Assembly: GCF_003591035.1 (NCBI RefSeq)
Contig: NZ_QYUO01000001.1
Coordinates: 2,604,001 to 2,668,000 of the forward strand
Reading direction: 5' to 3'
Source: Noviherbaspirillum saxi
GTDB lineage: Bacteria > Pseudomonadota > Gammaproteobacteria > Burkholderiales > Burkholderiaceae_D
DNA length: 64,000 nt
In this document: piece after piece, positions 33,653-42,027 of the stretch
Numbering within the stretch: position 1 is the first letter of the stretch
Layout of the letters: every line of letters starts with the position of its first letter
Translations under genes and position numbers: made by a program
The notes under the pieces: generated by a model
What the model saw: only the letters and a program-made list of their open reading frames with translations
Databases searched by the model: none
What the model was told of the DNA's origin: nothing

Positions 33653-34818
33653 GATTTGCTCCTCTAGTCAACGTTGTAACCGATCGTACTCGGGTGTAAC
33701 AAATGACAACTTGACCCTGATTAAGTTTCCTGCTGCGCCAGATTTTCTCGGAGATTTTTTCAATGCATGCGGGAACGCAAAAGTCCTTCAAAAAATTTCC
33801 GCGCAATGCTCTTTCTTCGAGCGACGCTTCGTGCTACCAGCTACGGAGTTTGAGAAGCAATATGTACGGCGATATATCAGAACATTGGCGAGAAACCCTT
33901 ACCTGTATTGTTTTCAAATGCGCTTGGAACATTTACACGAGCAAATTGCCAAATCAGCCATAAATCAATTGATTCGCCCCTTTCCTCTACGGGCACAGGA
34001 TTTGCACTAACTCCCTCAACACGTTTTATCACGGACTAACGGATCTGACCTTGGCAGAAGGAGGTCGCGATGAATCTGGGACTGCCGCGCGACGCCGAAA
34101 CGGTGCGAGGCAAGGTGGTTGAGCAATGGCAATTCTGTCCCGACACAGTTTGTCCTCCATCACCGAGCCGCGCGACCTGCCGACGGGAAACTGCAGCTTG
34201 TGCGGGTCATCAGCCTCCATGAACATGCAGCGCAGGTCCGGCTGGACGGAGCGGCGGCATTGACGTTCGAACAGCACGAGGCTCTGGTCATTTGCGTATC
34301 GCCTGGTCTTCACGGCAAATGGGACATATCGGAACAAGGTTTGGATCGACCACTCACTCGCATCATTTGATAGAAAGGAGGACGCCTATGCGCATGCCGC
34401 GGCGTTAAGGAACGCCATACTGGGAGTCACGGTCCTGGTCGAGGACGACGAAGGTTTTTCGCCGCTACCGATGCAGGTCGATGCTCAAGGGCGCCTGGAT
34501 GGGGCAAGCCGTCCGGGCGAGGGTACCGGTTGACTGTACGGCGTGGAAGCCTGCCGTAAGCAGATTCATGAAGACGCAGATGAGACTGCAGCGCACATTC
34601 ATGGCATCCGGTAGCGCGGATCGCGTGCGCGCAAAGATTCTCGCATTACGGGAGTGATCACCACGTTTCGACGGTCTCTTGCAGTGGTTCCGAAGATCGC
34701 AACGCATCGCATCTGGATGACGCTGCGGGTACTGAAGGACAGCACCGATGCATGAACCATTTAACAGGCAGTTAGTCTATTGATGTAGCCAGTCTATCAA
34801 CATACTTAGGAGGTAAAA
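33653..34818. other. 1.17-kb region without a convincing intact gene
   Basis: The left part (33653-34030) is AT-rich for this genome and has no recognisable product. At 34070 and 34391 good ribosome-binding sites (AGGAGG, AAAGGAGG) precede ATGs, but the frames stop after 50 and 6 codons. Between 34119 and 34707 frames are open only piecemeal. This looks like eroded genes. A direct signal such as IS ends or tRNA-flanking repeats was not found. Confidence 0.55.
34070..34370 (+). pseudogene. Possible decayed or frameshifted small gene
   Basis: AAGGAGG then ATG at 34070 opens a frame MNLGLPRDAETVRGKVVEQW that stops about 50 codons on. The +1 frame continues open to 34370 (KLQLVRVISLHEHAAQVRLD, LTFEQHEALVICVSPGL, then a stop). 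A single indel between them would give one protein of about 100 residues. I do not recognise either part, and the reading could be chance. Confidence 0.25.
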
Positions 34819-35088
34819 ATGAATTTTATTATCTGGATTGTTGTCGGTGGTATTCTCGGCTGGCTCGCCAGCCTGGTGATGAAGACAGACGCCAGCCAAG
34901 GCATGCTCCTCAACATCGTAGTTGGTATCGTTGGCGCACTGCTTGGCGGTTGGCTGCTTGCACCGCTGTTTGGCACAGGAACCATCAACCAGAATGACTT
35001 CAGCATCTCATCGCTGCTAGTGTCCTTCCTTGGCGCGGTGATCCTGCTAGCTATCGTGAACCTGCTACGCCGCGGGACGCCCCGCTAA
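34819..35088 (+). CDS. GlsB/YeaQ/YmgE-family small membrane protein
   Basis: 89-residue inner-membrane protein with three predicted helices and the family pattern IIWIVVGGILGWLASLVM, followed by a glycine-rich second segment (NIVVGIVGALLGGWLL) and a third helix. The family, formerly called transglycosylase-associated, is linked with general or envelope stress; the molecular function is unknown. A strong AGGAGG lies 7 nt before the ATG. It stands alone, followed by a terminator-like hairpin. Confidence 0.9.
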   Translation: MNFIIWIVVGGILGWLASLVMKTDASQGMLLNIVVGIVGALLGGWLLAPLFGTGTINQNDFSISSLLVSFLGAVILLAIVNLLRRGTPR

Positions 35089-35181
35089 CAGAGCCTGTCA
35101 ATACTTGCTCTGACCGTGATTCATGCAAAGCGAATCACGAGTAAACGGATCTCCTGGCTTGCACCCCTGCGTTGATCCGAT

Positions 35182-35218
35182 GGTGCAGGATACTGAACTC
35201 CCGACAGTACCCTGCACC
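35182..35218. terminator. Terminator-like hairpin between convergent genes
   Basis: GGTGCAGG-A-TACTG (35182-35195) pairs with CAGTA-C-CCTGCACC (35205-35218) with one mismatch and a 9-nt loop. A pyrimidine-rich CCTCCTTTCTCGTTTTCC stretch follows on the plus strand, fitting termination of the GlsB-like gene. The fadD-like gene converges from the other side. Confidence 0.6.
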
Positions 35219-35265
35219 ACCCTCCTTTCTCGTTTTCCTTCCCTTCGAACCCAGATATCCTGATT

Positions 35266-36978
35266 TCAGGATGTCGAACGCCTGCGCTCTTCTTCCTCGT
35301 AAAGCTCTTTTTTCGACAGCTTGCCGACCGGCGTCTTGGGCAATGCCTTGCGAATCTCGATTGCCTGCACCATTTCATGCCTTCCCAGCCTGCGCTTGAG
35401 GAAGGTTTTCAGTTCGTCGAGGGTGAAAGCCGGTGCGTCCTTCTTCAATGCGATAAAGGCTTTCGGAGATTGTCCGCGATAGGCATCGGGCACGCCGATC
35501 ACGCTGACTTCCGCAACCGAAGGGTGTTCATAGATCGCTTCTTCGATGATGCGTGGATAGACGTTATACCCGCCGCACAGGATCATATCCTTGGTGCGAT
35601 CGACAATGAACACAAAGCCGTCTTCATCCATGTAAGCCACATCGCCGGTCCGGAAATAGCCATCGGGCGTCATTGATGCGGCGGTCGCGTCCGGACGGTT
35701 CCAGTACCCCTTCATGACATTCGGCCCCTTGATGCACATTTCGCCGCGCTCGCCCGGCGCTGCTTCTAGCAATGGATTATCGACGTCGACAAACTTCAGC
35801 ATCACGCCCACCGTCGGCATGCCGCATGAGCCCACTTTTTGCATGCCATATACCGGGGTAAAAGTGCCGGTAGGCGAAGTTTCGGTCATGCCCCAGCCTT
35901 CCACCAGGCAGCAACCGGTCAGACGCTGAAAACTCTGGTTCACCTCGATCGGCAGCGGAGCGCCGCCCGAGTTGCAAAATTTGAGCGAACCAAAATCGTA
36001 ATCGCCGATCTGCGGATGATTGATGATGGCCGTGTACATGGTCGGCACGCCGGGAAAGACCGTCACCTTCTTTTCGGCCAGGTCGCGCATGACGGCCTCG
36101 AGATCAAACCTCGTATGAAGAATCACTTCGGCACCCATGCGGATGGCGAACAGCATGTTGACCGTTAATGCGTAGATATGGAACAACGGCAGCACCGCCA
36201 GTACTTTTTCCCGGCCTTCTTCCAGTACCCTGGGTTCGCCGCCGACGACCGCGGCGATCTGGCTGCACGCTGCGGTGAGGTTGGCATGCGTCAGCATCGC
36301 TCCCTTCGGCAAGCCGGTCGTGCCGCCGGTATATTGCAGCACGGCGATGGTATCGTTGACGTCGCCAACGGGATGCGGCTGATAGTCGCCTTCGTTGCGC
36401 AACAGCTCGGCAAAGCGCAGGTGCCTGTCGCCGTAATGCACCGGCACCAGCATGCCGGTCTGCTCCATCTGCCTATGTACCGCGTCGGGATGACCGGACA
36501 TTTCGGCGATGCTGCCCACCACCAGTCTTTGCAGCCGCGTCGTGTCGAGCAGCTTGAGTATCTGCGGATACAGCGCCGCCAGATCCAGCGTGACAATGAT
36601 ATCGGTCTGGCTGTCGCCGACCTTGTGCGCAAGAACTTTTTCCGCATCCAGCGGCGAATAGTTGACCACCGTACCGCCTGCCTTCAGTACGCCGAAAAAG
36701 CTGATCACATAATGCGGCGTATTCGGCAGGAAAAATCCGACGTGCACGCCGGGCTTGACACCGAGGTCCTGGAAACCCTTCGCGGCCTGATCGACCAGCT
36801 GCTGCAATTCACGATAGGTGATCGAACGTCCCATGAAATGGAGAGCCGGGTGATGCGCCCATTTTTCGGCCGCGTCGTCCAGCAGTTGCTGCACCTGCAT
36901 CGTGGGCAATGGCATATCCCAGCGCAATCCGGCGGGATAGGATTTAATCCAGGGAAAGGGAGCTGCTGTTGTTGTCAT
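35266..36978 (-). CDS. AMP-dependent long-chain fatty-acid-CoA ligase (FadD-like)
   Basis: 570-residue adenylate-forming enzyme that makes acyl-CoA through an acyl-AMP. Motifs are complete: the P-loop-like YTGGTTGLPKGA (about residue 225), GWGMTETSPTGT, the YFRTGDVAYMD aspartate, DRTKDMILCGGYNVYPRIIE and the catalytic Lys in KTPVGKLSKKEL near the end. The length is normal. A GGAGAC site precedes the ATG. It follows the SDR/acyl-CoA dehydrogenase genes on the same strand but is separated from them by an intrinsic terminator, so it probably has its own promoter. Substrate chain length cannot be read from sequence. Confidence 0.9.
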   Translation of the reverse strand: MTTTAAPFPWIKSYPAGLRWDMPLPTMQVQQLLDDAAEKWAHHPALHFMGRSITYRELQQLVDQAAKGFQDLGVKPGVHVGFFLPNTPHYVISFFGVLKAGGTVVNYSPLDAEKVLAHKVGDSQTDIIVTLDLAALYPQILKLLDTTRLQRLVVGSIAEMSGHPDAVHRQMEQTGMLVPVHYGDRHLRFAELLRNEGDYQPHPVGDVNDTIAVLQYTGGTTGLPKGAMLTHANLTAACSQIAAVVGGEPRVLEEGREKVLAVLPLFHIYALTVNMLFAIRMGAEVILHTRFDLEAVMRDLAEKKVTVFPGVPTMYTAIINHPQIGDYDFGSLKFCNSGGAPLPIEVNQSFQRLTGCCLVEGWGMTETSPTGTFTPVYGMQKVGSCGMPTVGVMLKFVDVDNPLLEAAPGERGEMCIKGPNVMKGYWNRPDATAASMTPDGYFRTGDVAYMDEDGFVFIVDRTKDMILCGGYNVYPRIIEEAIYEHPSVAEVSVIGVPDAYRGQSPKAFIALKKDAPAFTLDELKTFLKRRLGRHEMVQAIEIRKALPKTPVGKLSKKELYEEEERRRSTS

Positions 36979-37038
36979 CCTGCTGTCTCCTATGAAATAA
37001 ATGCGGACTTAGGGTCACTTTGTGCCAGGGAAAAAGAC

Positions 37039-37081
37039 GGCAAGACGCCAACAGCGTGTTTACCGCTGTTGGCGTCTTGCC
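37039..37081 (-). terminator. Intrinsic terminator of the acyl-CoA/SDR operon
   Basis: An 18-bp perfect stem (37039-37056 with 37064-37081, arm GGCAAGACGCCAACAGCG) with a 7-nt loop. On the minus strand it is followed by GTCTTTTTCCC. It lies 14 nt beyond the SDR stop and ahead of the fadD-like gene. Confidence 0.88.
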
Positions 37082-37095
37082 TGCTTCCGGAAAAC

Positions 37096-37860
37096 TCAAA
37101 TCGCAGTCAATCCTCCATCCACCGCAAGCTGATGCCCGGTCACGAACGATGCGCTGTCCGAGCATAACCACAGTGCTGCGTTGGCGATTTCCTGCGCCTC
37201 GCCGAGCCGGCCGATGGGATGAATCTTCTCGATCATCTTTTGCCGGCGCGGTTCGCGCTGGATCGCCTGATCCATCATCGGTGTGCGAATGACGCCGGGA
37301 CATACCGCATTGATGCGGATGCCGGCACGTCCGTATTCGGCCGCAGCCGTTTTCGTCATGCCGACTACCGCATGCTTGCTGCCGGCATAGATCGGCTGGG
37401 TCGGCGCGCCAACCAGGCCGGCGACCGATGCGGTATTGACGATGGTGCCGCCGCCCTGCTTGAGCATTTGGGCGATTTCATGTTTCATGCAAAGCCAGAC
37501 GCCTTTGACATTGACGTTCATGATGCGGTCAAACGTCTGTTCGTCGGATTCCGCCAATGGCTTGTGTTCGATTTCGATGCCGGCATTGTTGAATGCGCAA
37601 TCGAGGCGCCCGAACCGGGCGACGACAGCCTCGACCAGCGCCTGCACCTGGGCCGACTGCGATACATCGGCCTGGATGAAGACCGCTTCTCCGCCCGCTT
37701 CGGCAATCATGGCGACCGTTTGTTCACCGCCCGTCGTGTCGACATCGGAGACCGCGACGCGCGCGCCTTGCGCCGCGAAGGACAAGGCCGCGGCACGCCC
37801 GATGCCGCTGGCCGCGCCGGTGACCAGCACCGACTTGCCTGCAAATGTGTTGCCAGTCAT
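37096..37860 (-). CDS. SDR-family oxidoreductase
   Basis: 254-residue short-chain dehydrogenase. The NAD(P)-binding TGAASGIGRAAA is at about residues 14-25, NNAGIE is at about 91-96, and the catalytic Ser (NTASVAGL), Tyr and Lys (YAGSKHAVV) follow the classical pattern. The C-terminal TGHQLAVDGGLTAI is typical of the classical FabG-like group. It is the last gene of the operon, 8 nt behind the acyl-CoA dehydrogenase, and is followed by the 18-bp terminator. Oxidation of a hydroxyacyl-CoA or alcohol intermediate is inferred from context. Confidence 0.9.
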   Translation of the reverse strand: MTGNTFAGKSVLVTGAASGIGRAAALSFAAQGARVAVSDVDTTGGEQTVAMIAEAGGEAVFIQADVSQSAQVQALVEAVVARFGRLDCAFNNAGIEIEHKPLAESDEQTFDRIMNVNVKGVWLCMKHEIAQMLKQGGGTIVNTASVAGLVGAPTQPIYAGSKHAVVGMTKTAAAEYGRAGIRINAVCPGVIRTPMMDQAIQREPRRQKMIEKIHPIGRLGEAQEIANAALWLCSDSASFVTGHQLAVDGGLTAI

Positions 37861-37868
37861 GGTGATCC

Positions 37869-39086
37869 TTATTTGTATTTCTTGAGTTCCATCTTGCCGA
37901 TCTGGTTGCGATGCACTTCATCCGGCCCATCAGCCAGTCGCAAGGTGCGTGCCTGCGCATACGAATACGCGAGTCCGAAATCGCTGGTGACGCCGCCACC
38001 GCCATGCGCCTGGATCGCCCAGTCGATCACCTGGCATGCCATGTTCGGTGCCGCCACCTTGATCATCGCGATCTCTTTCGCGGCGACCTTGTTGCCGACC
38101 GTATCCATCATGTGTGCCGCATTCAGGACCAGGAAGCGTGCCTGGTCGATCAGGATACGGGCGTCGGCGATACGTTCCAGCGTCACGGTCTGTTCCGCGA
38201 CGGGCTTACCGAAAGCCACCCGCTTGAGGGTGCGCTTGCACATGTCTTCAAGTGCACGTTCGGCCAGGCCGATCAAGCGCATGCAGTGGTGGATACGGCC
38301 AGGTCCGAGGCGTCCTTGTGCAATTTCGAATCCGCGTCCCTCGCCAAGCAGGATATTCGACGCAGGCACGCGCACGTTTTCAAACAGCACTTCGCCGTGG
38401 CCGTGCGGCGCATCGTCGTAGCCGAATACCGGCAGGTGGCGCAGAACCGTCACGCCGGGCGTGTCGCGCGGCACCACGATCATTGATTGCTGCAGATGGC
38501 GATTGGGATTGCTGGGATCAGTCTTGCCCATGAAGATGAAGACTTTGCAGCGCGGGTCGTTGGCGCCGGACGACCACCATTTGCGTCCGTTGATCACGTA
38601 TGCATCGCCATCGCGCACGATGGACGATTCGATATTGGTGGCGTCCGAAGAAGCGACTGCTGGCTCGGTCATGGCAAAGCAGGAGCGGATCTTTCCTTCC
38701 AGCAGCGGCTGCAGCCATTGCTCCTTCAACCCCTCGCTGGCATAGCGCTCCAGGGTTTCCATGTTTCCGGTATCGGGCGCCGAACAGTTGAACACTTCCG
38801 GCGACCAGTAGGAGCGGCCCATGATTTCACACAAGGGCGCATATTCGAGATTGGTCAGTCCGGCGCCGCGATGCGACTCCGGAAGAAACAGGTTCCACAG
38901 ATCTTGCGCGCGCGCCTTTTGCTTCAGCTCGTCAATGACCACCGTCGGCACCCAGGGATTGCCGTTGGCGCGGTTTGCCTGCACTTCTGCATAGTATTTG
39001 TCTTCGTTCGGATAGATATGCTCGTCCATGAAGGCGATCAGACGTTTTTGCAGTTCTTTGACTTTGGGGCTGTACTGGAAATCCAT
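37869..39086 (-). CDS. Acyl-CoA dehydrogenase, ACAD10/11-like
   Basis: 405-residue FAD enzyme. I start at the ATG at 39084-39086 ([20 protein letters not shown]) because AAGGAG lies just upstream; an 11-residue extension is possible. Visible motifs are the FAD/substrate segment [34 protein letters not shown] and the C-terminal [20 protein letters not shown], a form typical of the ACAD10/11 branch. The catalytic base position falls in that last region. It lies 8 nt before the SDR gene and 263 nt behind another SDR gene. Homologues in similar clusters act on branched or 4-hydroxy acyl-CoAs; that is a family-level inference. Confidence 0.9.
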   Translation of the reverse strand: MDFQYSPKVKELQKRLIAFMDEHIYPNEDKYYAEVQANRANGNPWVPTVVIDELKQKARAQDLWNLFLPESHRGAGLTNLEYAPLCEIMGRSYWSPEVFNCSAPDTGNMETLERYASEGLKEQWLQPLLEGKIRSCFAMTEPAVASSDATNIESSIVRDGDAYVINGRKWWSSGANDPRCKVFIFMGKTDPSNPNRHLQQSMIVVPRDTPGVTVLRHLPVFGYDDAPHGHGEVLFENVRVPASNILLGEGRGFEIAQGRLGPGRIHHCMRLIGLAERALEDMCKRTLKRVAFGKPVAEQTVTLERIADARILIDQARFLVLNAAHMMDTVGNKVAAKEIAMIKVAAPNMACQVIDWAIQAHGGGGVTSDFGLAYSYAQARTLRLADGPDEVHRNQIGKMELKKYK

Positions 39087-39262
39087 GGAATACTCCTTGA
39101 AATACTGCGCTTTGCGCACATAGTGGGACGGCGTGATTGCTGTGCCGTCAATGCTTCATTCGATAATGCGTGCGGTTCGGGACGTGCGAAACCGATCGGC
39201 CTGAAACCATGGCCGATGCCTGCAATACAAATCGGGAATTGCTGTCGAAAGAGGCCGGCTTT

Positions 39263-39296
39263 GCAGGACGGGATCACCCGCCCTGCCGCCGTTTTT
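39263..39296 (+). terminator. Hairpin with T-run in plus orientation
   Basis: GCAGGACGGG (39263-39272) pairs with CCCGCCCTGC (39277-39286) with one mismatch, followed on the plus strand by CGCCGTTTTTATTG. It has terminator form on the plus strand, although the genes on both sides are on the minus strand. Confidence 0.4.
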
Positions 39297-39349
39297 ATTG
39301 TGCTGCTTTGTCTCCTGCCACTCTCGCTTCCTACTGCAAAACCATTTCG

Positions 39350-40120
39350 CTATCCAAGCAGATAGCCGCCGTCAACGTTGAGCGCGGTGCCGGTGGTATA
39401 GCTTGCCGCGTTCGACACCAGATACAGCACCGCGCCGGCCATCTCGTCGGGATGGGCGACACGACGCATCGGTACGTGCGGCATCATCTTGTTGAGCACG
39501 TCCGGGTTATGCACCAGCGCTGCTGCGAACTTGGTATCGGTTGCGCCGGGCAGCAAGGCATTCACGCGCACGCCGGATGGCGCGCATTCCTTCGCAAACG
39601 CTTGTGTCATCGAGATCACGGCGGCCTTGGTGATCGAATAGATGCCTTGCATGTCGCCAGGAATGACGCCGTTGACCGATGCCACGTTGACGATGCTGCC
39701 GCCGCCGTTCTTGGTCATCAGCTTAATGCCGTTGACCGAACTGTAGAAATAGCCGCGGATGTTCACGTCCAGGGTTTTCTGGAACGAAGACAGGTCGGTA
39801 TCGACGATGTGTCCGAAATACGGGTTGGTAGCCGCATTGTTGACCAGGATGTCGAGGCGGCCGTGCTTTTGCTCAATGGCGGCGAACGTGGCTTCGATCT
39901 GCGCCATCTCGCCGATATGGCAAGCCATGGCTTCGGCCGAGCCGCCGGCGTCGCGAATGGCGGCCACCACGGTTTCGCAGGATTCCGCCTTGCGGCTGGA
40001 GACGATCACATGCGCGCCGTACGCGGCGAGCGTTTTGGCGATCGATTCGCCGATACCGCGGCTGGCGCCGGTGACAAGGGCCACCTTGCCGGACAGGTCG
40101 AACAGGTTTGCGTTACTCAT
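39350..40120 (-). CDS. SDR-family oxidoreductase
   Basis: 256-residue classical short-chain dehydrogenase with VTGASRGIGESIAKTL (about 17-32), VNNAATNPYFG (about 92-102), catalytic Ser in VNVASVNGV and the Tyr/Lys pair in YSITKAAVIS. The NAATNPYFG stretch is a recognisable variant seen in SDR members of acyl-CoA clusters. It starts 7 nt after the histidine phosphatase stop with a TAGGAC site, so both are cotranscribed. The substrate is unknown; it differs from the second SDR in this cluster, so the two probably act at different steps. Confidence 0.9.
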   Translation of the reverse strand: MSNANLFDLSGKVALVTGASRGIGESIAKTLAAYGAHVIVSSRKAESCETVVAAIRDAGGSAEAMACHIGEMAQIEATFAAIEQKHGRLDILVNNAATNPYFGHIVDTDLSSFQKTLDVNIRGYFYSSVNGIKLMTKNGGGSIVNVASVNGVIPGDMQGIYSITKAAVISMTQAFAKECAPSGVRVNALLPGATDTKFAAALVHNPDVLNKMMPHVPMRRVAHPDEMAGAVLYLVSNAASYTTGTALNVDGGYLLG

Positions 40121-40127
40121 GCTGGTC

Positions 40128-40835
40128 CTAACGATAAGTGATGGTATGAGGTTTGCCCAGCCATTCCAGGTGGGCGTAATTGTTGAGCGTGCTGAGCGTG
40201 ACGCGATCCGGCTGGAACAGCAGCTTGGTCACCGCGCAATTCACGAGTGTCCAGTTCAGTTCGGCGACCTGCTTGTCCTGCAGCCCCAGTACATGCTGGC
40301 AAATGGTGGAAATCGTGCCGCCGGACGTGAACACGATGATCGATTGCGACTTTTCCGTCCCGCTCATCACGCGCCGCAAGGCAGCGACGCAGCGGCTGCG
40401 AAATCGCGGCCAGGGTTCGCGGTATTCATGGTCGTACAAGCCGCTCATCCAGCGCGACATCGATGCCTGGAAAATATCCTGAAATGCGTATTTCGCTCTC
40501 GGGCTGGACGCGAGGAAGCGCTTCACTTCTTCCGGATCGTCAAACTCGGGACGATGGCGCACCAGCACTTCGTGGTGGTCGTATTCATTGAAATCCGCAT
40601 CGGTCTGCCATTCGATATCGACGCGCTGCGCTTTCGGCAATGCGGCGATGCAGGCATCGGCGGTCTGGCGGTGACGCTTCATGCCGCCGGTGACGACACG
40701 ATGAAACGTCTGGTGGGTGCTGGCAAACCATTCGCCCAGCAGCCGGGCCTGTTCCATGCCCAGCTCCGACAACTGGTCGTAGTTGGCGCTACCGAATGAA
40801 GCCTGTCCATGGCGGACGAGGTAGATCTGTCCCAT
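40128..40835 (-). CDS. Histidine phosphatase family protein (phosphoglycerate mutase-like)
   Basis: 235-residue enzyme with the catalytic RHG motif in YLVRHGQASF at the N-terminus, a conserved Arg in HRVVTGGMKRHRQTA, a Glu-rich segment, and the second catalytic His in VFTSGGTIS-type context, where the usual GH is replaced by SGG. I start at 40833-40835, with GGGGGAAG upstream; eight more residues are possible. As the first gene of the SDR/acyl-CoA dehydrogenase operon it probably acts on a phosphorylated metabolite of that pathway. The unusual residue at the second His position is worth noting. Confidence 0.82.
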   Translation of the reverse strand: MGQIYLVRHGQASFGSANYDQLSELGMEQARLLGEWFASTHQTFHRVVTGGMKRHRQTADACIAALPKAQRVDIEWQTDADFNEYDHHEVLVRHRPEFDDPEEVKRFLASSPRAKYAFQDIFQASMSRWMSGLYDHEYREPWPRFRSRCVAALRRVMSGTEKSQSIIVFTSGGTISTICQHVLGLQDKQVAELNWTLVNCAVTKLLFQPDRVTLSTLNNYAHLEWLGKPHTITYR

Positions 40836-40909
40836 TGCTGCTTCCCCCTGAATGACCACCTGACTGGCGGGTTGTGAGAAGCATATAGCCAGCGTTAGAA
40901 TCGATCAAA

Positions 40910-40922
40910 TGAATAGTTATTA
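40910..40922. promoter_or_regulatory. Possible LysR-type T-N11-A site
   Basis: TGAATAGTTATTA has the T-N11-A form with partial dyad symmetry, within the 105-nt AT-rich gap between the divergent lysR and the histidine phosphatase operon. Such sites are degenerate, so this rests mainly on position. Confidence 0.35.
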
Positions 40923-40940
40923 TCAAATTCCATAAATCTC

Positions 40941-41843
40941 ATGCATATATCCCGCATCGATCTGAACCTGTTCATTGTCTTTGATGCCATCTATACCGAA
41001 GGCAGCGTTACTCGTGCCAGCCAGAAACTGAATCTCACCCAGCCGGCGATCAGCCATGCGCTTGGGCGGTTGCGCCAGATGTTCGATGACCCGCTGTTTG
41101 TGCGTCAGGGACATACGATGGTATCCACGCCTTTGGCCCGCACCATCATCGATCCGATCCGCCGTTCGCTGCGGGGCCTCGAAGTCACTTTGAACGGTGT
41201 CCATCGTTTCGATCCGGCAACGACGCAGAAGCGCTTCAACATTGCCTTGCGCGATGTGCTGGAAGCGACCATCCTGCCGCCGCTGATGCTGCGGATGCGG
41301 GACAATGCGCCGCTGGTCGACCTTGCGGCCGGCCAAGTCGAGCGGCGGGAATTGGAAACCGAACTGGCGGCGGGCACGCTCGATGGGGCAATCGATGTGT
41401 TGCTGCCCTTGTCGAGCGACATCATGCATACCCGTATTTACCAGGATTCGACCGTGGTGGTGGCGCGCAAGGGCCATCCGGACATCGATGGCGCGCTAGA
41501 CCTCGATACCTATATGAAGCAGGACCATGTTCTTGCGAGTTCGCGCCGGCGCGGTCCGGGCCTGGAAGATTTCGAATTGAGCCGCATCGGACTGGAGCGT
41601 CATATCCGCTTGCGTTGCCAGCATTATTTCGCTGCATGCCGGGTGGTCAGCCGGACCGACATGCTGCTGACCATGCCGGGTCGTTATGCGCAGATCGCAA
41701 ACCAGCAGTTCGGCAACCAGATCCTGCCCTTCCCGATCGAGGTGCCGGCCTTCGATGTCTTCCTTTATTGGCATGCGAATGTCGACAAGGATCCGGCGAA
41801 TGTCTGGTTCCGTGAACAGGTGATGCAGTCGGTACACGACTAA
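40941..41843 (+). CDS. LysR-family transcriptional regulator
   Basis: 300-residue regulator: N-terminal winged HTH (about 7-66: IDLNLFIVFDAIYTEGSVTRASQKLNLTQPAISHALGRLRQ) and a periplasmic-binding-protein-like effector domain (about 95-295). The effector part resembles the NodD/LinR-like group (LHANV-type end: FLYWHANVDKDPANVWFRE). It is divergent from the acyl-CoA/SDR operon by 105 nt and so probably controls it and itself. The effector is unknown; a CoA ester or free acid of the pathway is likely. It ends directly in the long palindrome. Confidence 0.92.
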   Translation: MHISRIDLNLFIVFDAIYTEGSVTRASQKLNLTQPAISHALGRLRQMFDDPLFVRQGHTMVSTPLARTIIDPIRRSLRGLEVTLNGVHRFDPATTQKRFNIALRDVLEATILPPLMLRMRDNAPLVDLAAGQVERRELETELAAGTLDGAIDVLLPLSSDIMHTRIYQDSTVVVARKGHPDIDGALDLDTYMKQDHVLASSRRRGPGLEDFELSRIGLERHIRLRCQHYFAACRVVSRTDMLLTMPGRYAQIANQQFGNQILPFPIEVPAFDVFLYWHANVDKDPANVWFREQVMQSVHD

Positions 41844-42015
41844 GGGCCCGCGCAGGAATAAGTTGGGTGATTTGGCGGTCGTAGCGGGATGCAATGCAAG
41901 GCGGGAGGAGGAGTCATAGCGAGCTATGGCGACGACGAGCAACGCCGCAGTGCGCCGGGGGCGCCGAGCCCGCTACGGCCAGAAAAATTGCCCAACTTAT
42001 TCCTGCGCGGGCCCT
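41843..42015. repeat. Long imperfect palindrome, copy 2 (173 bp)
   Basis: The 25-nt outer arms (41843-41867 and 41991-42015, beginning AGGGCCCGCGCAGG) are perfectly complementary; a further CGTAGCGGG/CCCGCTACG pair follows inward. The centre is CATAGCGAGCTATG (41915-41928) followed by GCGACGACGAGCAACG. Compare copy 1 at 17565-17728: same core, same downstream GCAACG, different arms. It begins at the last base of the lysR stop codon and ends 12 nt before the fumC stop, between convergent genes. Confidence 0.78.
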
Positions 42016-42027
42016 AAGCATGGCCTG

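Noticed and set aside
33713..33727. FNR-like TTGACCCTGATTAA before the small HTH gene
   Set aside because: Two deviations at fixed positions; too weak to claim.
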